Source: JAGXOF01 sp046545575 (GTDB lineage: Bacteria; Chloroflexota; Dehalococcoidia; SZUA-161; SpSt-899). From it: a stretch of DNA of 9,808 nt. Within the stretch, counting starts at the first letter, position 1, and the number at the start of each line of letters is the position of its first letter. A model generated the notes under the pieces. It was not told the DNA's origin and made no database searches. It saw nothing but the letters and a program-made list of their open reading frames with translations. The position numbers and the translations under genes were made by a program. The stretch spans positions 1 through 9,808 of the forward strand of contig JBKGZM010000069.1 in the NCBI GenBank assembly GCA_046545575.1, in the 5' to 3' direction. Shown in pieces: positions 1 through 5,268 of the stretch.

Positions 1-112
1 TTTATCGTGTTTAAACTGGTGTCTTTGCTGATTAAGAAATTCAGTGAGGTGGACTCCCATTGACACCAACTCGTCATGGCCATTTATTACGGCGTATAGA
101 AAGGCAGGTAGG

Positions 113-685
113 ATGAATAAGGCGCGAGGCAGTATTGTATTAATGCTCATCGGAGCAGCTGTTTTCTTTGGTGGAGGATACCTGTCACAGGGTGTCAGCA
201 GTTCAAATTTCACCCCTGAACTAGCTGGTATTACTTTTATTGCTATTACCATTGAGATTGGCATTGTCCTATTAGTAGTAGCCCGTACCTGGAAGAAAAT
301 TGTTGTGATCTCATCGAAGCTTCCTCCCAACCGTCCGAAACTCAAGCTGGGACCAAAAGGATATAAGGAATCAGTCCTTACATATAAAAGCAGTATCCCT
401 TACTACTTATCCTTGGGAATGATATTCCTCTGCGGAAGCTTGTTTTTTAACCTTATCTCCTTGCTGGGTATAGGTGGTGCAATGCTTGTGTTGAGGAATG
501 GGCTGTTTACCATGGATAACTACGAATGGGCCATAGTATTTGCCGAATTCGGTGTTGTGCTTTTCGTAATTGGGATGCTAGTTGTATCTGGCTTGTACCT
601 AATTGAAGGTATGCGATATTTAGGAGGAAAAGGCGGCATAATGTTCGGTATTTCAAGAGGTCCTGAAAAACAAACGAAAATTTAA
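113..685 (+). CDS. Four-helix integral membrane protein, family not recognised
   Basis: The frame is open from a GTG at 44, but the ATG at 113 is preferred. It follows a purine-rich GGCAGGTAGG stretch, and the extra upstream residues are polar and unlike a membrane-protein start. The resulting 190-aa protein shows four hydrophobic segments: residues about 7-25, 36-57, 97-126 and 140-165. A basic, proline-containing stretch (about 60-90, with many Lys/Arg) lies between helices 2 and 3 and is probably cytoplasmic. The tail is basic and glycine-rich. I see no catalytic motif, metal-binding cluster or known transporter signature. It lies upstream of the secreted-protein gene on the same strand, about 200 bp away, so co-transcription is possible but not shown. 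The gene itself is convincing from its length and hydrophobicity pattern; the function is unknown. Confidence 0.65.
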   Translation: MNKARGSIVLMLIGAAVFFGGGYLSQGVSSSNFTPELAGITFIAITIEIGIVLLVVARTWKKIVVISSKLPPNRPKLKLGPKGYKESVLTYKSSIPYYLSLGMIFLCGSLFFNLISLLGIGGAMLVLRNGLFTMDNYEWAIVFAEFGVVLFVIGMLVVSGLYLIEGMRYLGGKGGIMFGISRGPEKQTKI

Positions 686-810
686 CATTCGGTGTGGTAT
701 AAGGGATATAGGTTGAGTTTGCCGGGGGTAGTTGGAAAGATAATGCTCAAGACGATCCCCGAATGAAATTGATCCGAGAGCTATTGTGAGGGTAAGAGAA
801 GAAGGGGCGA

Positions 811-837
811 AAGGAGGTGATGGATATGAGAGTGTGA
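811..837 (+). promoter_or_regulatory. Strong Shine-Dalgarno followed by a tiny ORF (leader-like)
   Basis: AAGGAGGTGAT at 811-821 is an almost complete complement of the 16S rRNA 3' end. ATG codons at 820 and 826 follow, and translation stops at TGA 835-837 (M-D-M-R-V-stop). The mini-frame is in the same register as the long frame downstream (841-1755). It could be a leader peptide, a decayed start, or a chance arrangement. No attenuator-like structure is obvious. Confidence 0.3.
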
Positions 838-892
838 AATTTGGAGAGGAGTGCGGTGGTAACAAATTCAAAAATAATTCAGGAGGTCGAAA

Positions 893-1755
893 ATGAGAGG
901 AAAGTAACAACTCTACTGATGTTGCCCCTGATACTGGGGCTACTTCTGATGTCTGGGGTTGGGGTTAGCGCTGATGATAGTTCAGAGGAAGCGCTCAATT
1001 CCGACATGGAAATACAGAAAATCCTTTCCAAATACGGTATTGCCAATATGGAGGACACTAAAAGCTTGAGCATAGCTGAAAGGACCCAAATATCGCAAGA
1101 ACTCAAGCAATATGCCGACGCAGAAATGGCAGAGGCAGAAGATGAATTAATGCCCGTTAGGAAAACCCCTACCGTCATGGGTTATACTACAGTAACATTA
1201 GGTAATGACGCATATTTCTATACCGCTGACGCTGGCCTTGAAGATCAAGGGAGCAGCTACTATCCAGTGGGAATTTGGGAGGGAGATTATAATACAAGCA
1301 CTCGCAAAGCTGAATCGACAGTAGTTCTTGGTCCTATCGGCTGGGGAAGTGCATGGGCAGTGGGTGGTGTCGGCAAGCTTTTTTATGTAACTGGTGAAGG
1401 TAGCCAAAGTGCAAACATTAGATTCACTGGTGATTATTTAGGGCTTTTGTCTGCTGTAGGAGGCGGGAGTGCTTCAGTCCTGTTGGAATTGATGCTATAT
1501 GACTATGATACGGAATCAAAAACCAGAACCACTGTGCTAAATAGAAGCGTCTCAGCTGTAGGATGGGATCAATATGACAGTAATTTCAATCAGACATTGC
1601 CTGTTGTCCTTCAAGCTGGCCATAGCTATTGTGCTTACATACAAGTGCAGGGAAGTTGTGGAATTGTGGTAGAGGCTGAGGCTGGGTCGGACTTTGGGGA
1701 TGAGGATTACGACGCAGGGCATACTCGTTACTCGTCCATTGTGATTGATTTCTAA
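893..1755 (+). CDS. Predicted secreted protein with N-terminal signal peptide; start region frame-disrupted
   Basis: The body is an exported protein of roughly 280 aa with no family I recognise. A hydrophobic signal sequence ends at an A-D-D-type cleavage site (M-S-G-V-G-V-S-A). An acidic helical stretch follows, then a C-terminal domain rich in Gly, Ser, Tyr and Thr that reads like a beta-sandwich. Two cysteines near the C-terminus (in HSYCAYIQVQGSCG) could form a disulfide. The start is a problem. The best ribosome site, AGGAGGT at 881-887, leads to ATG 893, which reads M-R-G-K then TAA (905). The long frame is the -1 register: a slip at AAAG would give M-R-G-K-V-T-T-L-L, a textbook signal-peptide start. 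The in-frame alternatives are TTG 841 and GTG 856, which translate the ribosome site itself, and ATG 919, which lacks basic residues before the hydrophobic core and has no good ribosome site. Either the sequence has lost one A, the start is recoded, or 919 is used by re-initiation. Confidence 0.6.
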
Positions 1756-1799
1756 AACATAAGAGTCGGTTTATCTATAATATCTCAACGAAGAAACTG

Positions 1800-1841
1800 C
1801 GACCTCACAGATATAGTTTGCTGTTCTTCTCTGTGAGGTCG
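1800..1841. repeat. 11-bp perfect inverted repeat (hairpin) between two genes
   Basis: The arms CGACCTCACAG (1800-1810) and CTGTGAGGTCG (1831-1841) are exact reverse complements with a 20-nt loop. No T-run follows on either strand, so it is not a standard intrinsic terminator. It lies 45 bp after the secreted-protein stop and ends 22 bp before the ribosome site of the next gene. It could be an RNA stabiliser, a leader structure or a protein-binding site. Confidence 0.5.
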
Positions 1842-1876
1842 TCGTGCTGATAGAAAAGAGCACAGAGGAGATTCCG

Positions 1877-2053
1877 ATGGATATTCTGGAAATATCAATA
1901 ACGATCGGGGGGGTTGGCTTATCTATTGCTCTAGCTTGGATTTGTGCTTCGTTAGCCAAATCAAAAGGGAGAAACAACATACTCTGGGGAATCTTGGGAT
2001 TTTTCTTTAACGTATTCGCTTTGGTCATAATTTTACTCCTTCCTCGGAAGTGA
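1877..2053 (+). CDS. Small two-helix membrane protein (58 aa)
   Basis: ATG 1877 is chosen over the upstream GTG 1844 because AGAGGAG at 1864-1870 sits 6 nt before it and the upstream residues are charged. The 58-aa product has two transmembrane helices (about 4-28 and 35-55), joined by a short basic loop (S-K-G-R-N-N) and ending in L-P-R-K. The loop followed by a W-G-x-L-G-F-F-F-N helix resembles a widespread class of small uncharacterised bacterial membrane proteins with a K-G-R turn and a C-terminal Leu-Pro. Nothing in it suggests an enzyme. A hairpin precedes it and a gene-poor stretch follows. The small size, strong ribosome site and clean topology support a real gene. Confidence 0.6.
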   Translation: MDILEISITIGGVGLSIALAWICASLAKSKGRNNILWGILGFFFNVFALVIILLLPRK

Positions 2054-2427
2054 TTTACGAAAATGGCCAGAGTCGCTCCCCTTAAGCAGATGCGGTTTCT
2101 TGACAGTATATCTGCCTTTTATAAAAATAGTGGGCAAAACTAAACTGGACGACCAGAAGGTCTGTCCTTATCGGCGTTTTTAAAGCTGAGGACTGTGGAG
2201 TGAAGGATAATTCCAGAGGCGCATGTGATTTAGAGTGATTGACGAGTTCGATGATAGTTGCTGGTCCGAATTTGACAATTACGTTGAGTATGATTGGGAT
2301 GTTCATCCGGGCAGCTATTGGCATGGCAATTTCAAAAGAGAGCCATACAACAGTGGATATACTTCGGAAATATTCCGAGAATAGATTAGAGACCCTTGGA
2401 ATCCAGAATAGCAGTCGATAACGATAG
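2054..2427. other. Stretch without an intact gene; coding-like fragments in shifting frames
   Basis: No convincing full gene lies here. Reading plus-strand frames in order gives pieces that look coding. ATG 2063 starts a 26-aa piece ending N-S-G-Q-N. A second frame reads L-D-D-Q-K-V-C-P-Y-R-R-F up to the TAA after a five-T run near 2180. A third reads K-A-E-D-C-G-V-K-D-N up to TGA 2236. A fourth runs 2235-2384. Consecutive pieces could be joined by single-base changes, several at short homopolymers. A decayed small cysteine-containing gene is one reading; chance open frames are the other. Confidence 0.3.
2235..2384 (+). CDS. Candidate small acidic, aromatic-rich ORF or gene fragment (49 aa)
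   Basis: This frame starts at GTG 2235 and ends at TAG 2382-2384. It reads V-I-D-E-F-D-D-S-C-W-S-E-F-D-N-Y and continues with many Asp, Tyr and Trp residues. Codons follow a purine-N-pyrimidine preference typical of real coding DNA. The overlapping TTG-started frame (2239-2421) is its shifted shadow and looks less natural. There is no good ribosome site, so it is more likely the 3' part of a broken gene whose upstream part is in another frame (ending at TGA 2236) than an independent gene. I do not recognise the family. Confidence 0.25.
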   Translation: MIDEFDDSCWSEFDNYVEYDWDVHPGSYWHGNFKREPYNSGYTSEIFRE

Positions 2428-2465
2428 CAGCAGCCGCATTCGCCTTAAGGCGAATGCGGCTGCTG
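2428..2465. repeat. 38-bp perfect palindrome (17-bp stem, TTAA loop)
   Basis: The 17-bp arms, beginning CAGCAGCCGC and mirrored to GCGGCTGCTG, are exact reverse complements around a central TTAA. It is far more GC-rich than its surroundings. There is no T-tract on either side, so intrinsic termination is not evident; a repetitive extragenic palindrome is the alternative. It lies about 15 bp before the start region of the next membrane-protein gene. Confidence 0.7.
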
Positions 2466-2478
2466 GAAGAGAAAACAC

Positions 2479-3006
2479 TTGTGGGGGAAAGGCTATGAGC
2501 TTTTAAACGGTCCTGTTAACTTTAGAAAGGCAGTTGCAGCCTGGTTCGCCACTTTCCTTATTTATGGAGCCCTCTACAGACTCCTGTGGCCGTTTGCTAC
2601 TGAGCAGTCACGGGTAATTCCCGACGTTTTTGTTGACATTCCATCTTATTTACTCGTGTGGGCTTCTCCCTTCTCTCACTTTGTTACAGTAGGTTGGGAT
2701 TCAGAAACTGTTGGGGAATGGATGATAATTGGAGTTGCACTGGCGAGCCTCGCTGCCCTCCTTGCAACTTGCTAGCAGGGATTGTCTCGCTGGAAGATTG
2801 TGGCCGCTTCTGTGCTGGTCTGGGTGTTTGGATTCGGTATTGGTTATATATGGATCGCATTTAGGACTATCAATCCGTTTGCGCTGAATGGGCTCTGGAT
2901 TCCTCCCCTCCTCTTTGGCGGAGCGGCATTCCTTTTGGATTTTGTCCTAGCGCTGGCCTTGCTTGCCGGGTTTGACAAGCTTTTCGACAGGGTCTCCCGA
3001 CGATGA
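2479..3006 (+). pseudogene. Membrane-protein gene with an in-frame TAG and a disrupted start
   Basis: Two open segments, 2479-2775 and 2782-3006, are in exactly the same register and separated only by TAG 2773-2775 and two sense codons. Read through, they give one coherent protein of about 170-175 aa with four hydrophobic helices: two before the stop, near F-A-T-F-L-I-Y-G-A-L and I-I-G-V-A-L-A-S-L, and two after it, near V-L-V-W-V-F-G-F-G-I and L-L-F-G-G-A-A-F-L-L. The downstream half has only a TTG start pressed against its purines, so independent translation is unlikely. The start is also odd. A purine-rich site precedes ATG 2495, which reads M-S-F then TAA; the long frame is the -1 register and would continue M-S-F-L-N-G-P-V-N. 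A TTG at 2479 is the only in-frame start. The family is unrecognised. The alternatives are two separate small genes or sequence errors. Confidence 0.5.
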
Positions 3007-3034
3007 CCTCCCTAATGCATCACTCCAGGTGGTT

Positions 3035-4426
3035 TCACAGTTCCTTCACCATGTAGTCACCCTCTAAGTCATACCCGAGAGCACGGTAATAGTCTCTCAC
3101 TCCGACACCGCTCAAGATGTACAGCTTCTCAGTGCCGAACTCCTCCCTCGCCACGCGTTCCGCTTCTCTGAGGAGTTTCTCACCCAGACTCTTATGCTGG
3201 GCCGCGGTATCATCCCTTTCACCCAAACGAACCTCGGTGCCGAAAACATGGAGTTCCCTTACAAACGCCTTTCGACTTCCGTCCGGGGAAGAGGGTTCGT
3301 TTGACCTCAGCCTGAGCAGTCCGAACAACGTCTCATTCTCATCCTCGTAGGAGAGGAACACCTCTTTTCCGCCCAGGGCATCATAGTCCATTCTGGTCAG
3401 GAAGGGCTTACCGACCCGCCAGCCATCCCTGAGCCTGTGACCGTATTCACGGCACCGCGTACACCGGCAGTGCAGACCTCGCTCTTCCATCCGCTTCTTG
3501 AGCACTCCCCTGATGGACATATCACGTATGCCATCTACGATGTACCCCCCAGGAATATCACGCATAAGCCTGTGAACCCGGACATACTTGGGCAGGGTAT
3601 TCTTTATGTCAACTAATAAATCGGTCATCTCGGCATCAGAATAAGGCTGGTACCTCCCTTCACGATACCATTTCTCCAGTTCAGTCCCCTCAAGCACCAG
3701 AGCCGGATAGAGCTTGAGTCCGTCGGGGCGGAAACGCTCATCATTAAAGAGGACCTTCGACAGTTCCAGGTCATGCTCGGGATTTGAACCCGGAAGACCG
3801 GGCATCCAGTGATAGTCAACCTTAAATCCGTAATGCCTGAGCAGGCGGGTCGCTGTCACCACCTCCTCCACACCATGTCCCCTTCCGGTAAGACAGTGAA
3901 TTTCATCATCCAGGGTTTGAACTCCGATTTCCACCCTCGTCACGCCGAAATCAAGCAGACGCTGCACATCCCTCTCCATGCACAGATCGGGCCTGGTCTC
4001 GATACAGAAAGCCACGCACCTGGGTCTTCCCCTCTCGTTCAGGTCCTTCGCATCCTTCAGGCTGGCAGACTGACAGCCGTTCAAGGCATCATAGCAGGCT
4101 TTGACGAACTCGTACTGGTACTCCTCCGGATAGAAGGTGAAACTACCGCCCTTTATTATGAGTTCCACTTTGTCAGTTGGATGCCCCATGTCGGTCAGGG
4201 TTTTGAGTCTCATCTCCACCTGCCTGGCAGGGTCGAATTCGCACCTTACGGCACGTATATTCGCCGGCGAATCGACATAGTAGCTTTTGGGGGCGTCTGG
4301 GGAGTTCGGGCAATAGACACACCTACCCGGGCACGAATCCGTGGGTTTGGTCATAACCGCCACGGGTGTGACCCCGGAGATGGTACGGGCCTTCTTTCTG
4401 AGTGTGGACTTCAAATTCGTTGCCAT
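3035..4426 (-). CDS. elp3: Elp3: tRNA wobble-uridine carboxymethyl synthase (radical SAM/GNAT)
   Basis: This 463-aa protein matches stand-alone Elp3, which uses S-adenosylmethionine and acetyl-CoA to install cm5 on U34 of tRNA. The radical-SAM cluster motif C-x3-C-x2-C is at residues 32, 36 and 39 (S-C-P-G-R-C-V-Y-C-P), in the usual K-P-T-x-x-C-P context. Further Elp3 signatures are K-G-G-S-F-T-F-Y-P-E-E-Y near 93-104, E-I-G-V-Q-T in the middle and H-x-M-P-G-L-P-G-S after it. The last 95 residues or so form a GNAT acetyltransferase domain ending G-V-R-D-Y-Y-R-A-L-G-Y. Its acetyl-CoA loop reads Q-H-K-S-L-G, with Ser where a Gly is common. The length fits the short prokaryotic form without the eukaryotic N-terminal extension. 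ATG 4426 is preferred over TTG 4456 because it gives the basic M-A-T-N-L-K-S start; neither has a clear ribosome site. It is divergent from a Trm9-like gene. Confidence 0.93.
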   Translation of the reverse strand: MATNLKSTLRKKARTISGVTPVAVMTKPTDSCPGRCVYCPNSPDAPKSYYVDSPANIRAVRCEFDPARQVEMRLKTLTDMGHPTDKVELIIKGGSFTFYPEEYQYEFVKACYDALNGCQSASLKDAKDLNERGRPRCVAFCIETRPDLCMERDVQRLLDFGVTRVEIGVQTLDDEIHCLTGRGHGVEEVVTATRLLRHYGFKVDYHWMPGLPGSNPEHDLELSKVLFNDERFRPDGLKLYPALVLEGTELEKWYREGRYQPYSDAEMTDLLVDIKNTLPKYVRVHRLMRDIPGGYIVDGIRDMSIRGVLKKRMEERGLHCRCTRCREYGHRLRDGWRVGKPFLTRMDYDALGGKEVFLSYEDENETLFGLLRLRSNEPSSPDGSRKAFVRELHVFGTEVRLGERDDTAAQHKSLGEKLLREAERVAREEFGTEKLYILSGVGVRDYYRALGYDLEGDYMVKEL

Positions 4427-4484
4427 ACTGTGATAAAGTTGAGCGTAGCAACCCAATCAACTACAAGTGTAGCAAAGAAACGTT
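4427..4484. promoter_or_regulatory. Divergent intergenic region between elp3 and the Trm9-like gene
   Basis: These 58 bp must hold the start signals for both genes. A direct repeat GTAGCAA occurs at 4444-4450 and 4469-4475, and CTAC/GTAG (4461-4464 and 4469-4472) forms a small inverted repeat. No strong -10/-35 pair stands out, and neither gene has a good Shine-Dalgarno. Shared regulation is an inference from the layout. Confidence 0.35.
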
Positions 4485-5183
4485 ATGTATACAAACAGGG
4501 AGATATTCGACCAGATAGCCGAGAGCTGGTACGGACTGAGACACTGGCCCCGCATGAGGCAGGAGCTCGAGGAACTCGCGCGGAAATGGGAAAAGGGCAG
4601 GCTCCTCAACGTCGGCTGTGCCCACGGACCGGACTTCCTGCTATTCCGGGATAACTTTGAACTCTGGGGCATCGACTTCTCGGTGTCCATGCTGAAGCAG
4701 GCGATAAGATACTCAGGCAAGTTCGAGTTTCAGGTGCATCTGTCAGCGGCCGATGCCCGATCCTTGCCCTTCCCCGACAATACATTCGACCACGCAATAT
4801 CGGTAGCTACCTACCATCACATCGAGGGTAACGAACAAAGAGAAAAGGCATTTGCCGAACTAAAACGCGTGTTAAAGCCAGGAGCGGAGGCCTTCGTCAC
4901 GGTGTGGAACAGAGGGCAGCGCAGGTTCCTGTTTAGGTCCAGAGACCAGCTGGTCCCATGGAAAACAAAGGAAAAGACCTTGTACAGGTATTACCACCTT
5001 TTCTCGTACGGAGAGTTTAAAAGACTTCTTAAAAAGGCCGGATTCGAGATCGTTGAACTGGGACCGGAGAAGTCCTACCGTTTTCCCATCAGGAGCTTTT
5101 CCCGCAACATCTGCGCACTGGTGAGAAAGCCTGAGCACAGAGATGTAGGGCGGGAATTTACTTCCCGCGGAGGCGGCATATGA
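4485..5183 (+). CDS. Trm9/ALKBH8-like SAM-dependent methyltransferase (candidate U34 tRNA methylase)
   Basis: A class I Rossmann methyltransferase of 232 aa. The N-terminus F-D-x-I-A-E-S-W-Y-x-x-R is the signature of the Trm9/ALKBH8 group. SAM-binding motif I is L-L-N-V-G-C-A-H-G (about 40-48), the acidic ribose-binding strand is G-I-D-F-S (about 62-66), and L-P-F-P-D-N-T-F-D with Y-H-H-I follow (about 95-114). V-L-K-P-G then V-T-V-W-N, V-P-W-K and R-Y-Y-H-L-F-S-x-G-E-F (about 169-179) are group-typical. In eukaryotes Trm9 methyl-esterifies cm5U34 to mcm5U34; the Elp3 gene 58 bp away makes this the natural hypothesis here. A generic small-molecule methyltransferase is the alternative. No Trm112 partner is visible. 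The residues from about 220 to the stop are encoded inside a palindromic repeat, so the original C-terminus probably lay near A-L-V-R-K-P-E-H. Confidence 0.82.
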   Translation: MYTNREIFDQIAESWYGLRHWPRMRQELEELARKWEKGRLLNVGCAHGPDFLLFRDNFELWGIDFSVSMLKQAIRYSGKFEFQVHLSAADARSLPFPDNTFDHAISVATYHHIEGNEQREKAFAELKRVLKPGAEAFVTVWNRGQRRFLFRSRDQLVPWKTKEKTLYRYYHLFSYGEFKRLLKKAGFEIVELGPEKSYRFPIRSFSRNICALVRKPEHRDVGREFTSRGGGI

Positions 5184-5198
5184 AATGCCGCCCTACAT
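5143..5198. repeat. 56-bp composite palindromic element overlapping a gene 3' end
   Basis: The outer arms ATGTAGGGCGG (5143-5153) and CCGCCCTACAT (5188-5198) are exact reverse complements. Nested inside are two further hairpins: GCGGGAA/TTCCCGC (5150-5156 with 5162-5168) and GGCGGCAT/ATGCCGCC (5172-5179 with 5185-5192). This multi-hairpin architecture with terminal inverted repeats is that of a REP/MITE-like dispersed intergenic element. Only one copy is in the window, so dispersal is inferred. Confidence 0.6.
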
Positions 5199-5203
5199 TT
5201 TCT

Positions 5204-5240
5204 GGGTAGCTTGGCCCGCCTGAGGCGGGCCAAGCTACCC
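5204..5240. repeat. 17-bp perfect hairpin between convergent genes
   Basis: The 17-bp arms (5204-5220, starting GGGTAGCTTGG, and 5224-5240) are exact reverse complements with the three-base loop TGA. It lies between the convergent methyltransferase and deacetylase-like genes, where a bidirectional terminator would be expected. Neither side carries a good T-run, so a repeat-derived hairpin that may also slow or end transcription is the cautious call. Confidence 0.6.
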
Positions 5241-5268
5241 ATTCATTGCTATGAACTGGCATGGTTAA

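Noticed and set aside
2502..2508. TTTAAAC, identical to the coronavirus-type -1 slippery heptamer
   Set aside because: It is in the wrong register: the zero-frame T-TTA-AAC reading belongs to the long downstream frame, not to the ATG 2495 frame, so a classic tandem slip would leave the good frame.
3809..4654. Long plus-strand open frame (281 codons) opposite elp3
   Set aside because: It overlaps the well-supported elp3 on the opposite strand and runs into the methyltransferase gene; its translation has no family features.
5204..5240. Simple rho-independent terminator
   Set aside because: The stem is strong but no U-tract follows on either strand, so only a hairpin or repeat is claimed.
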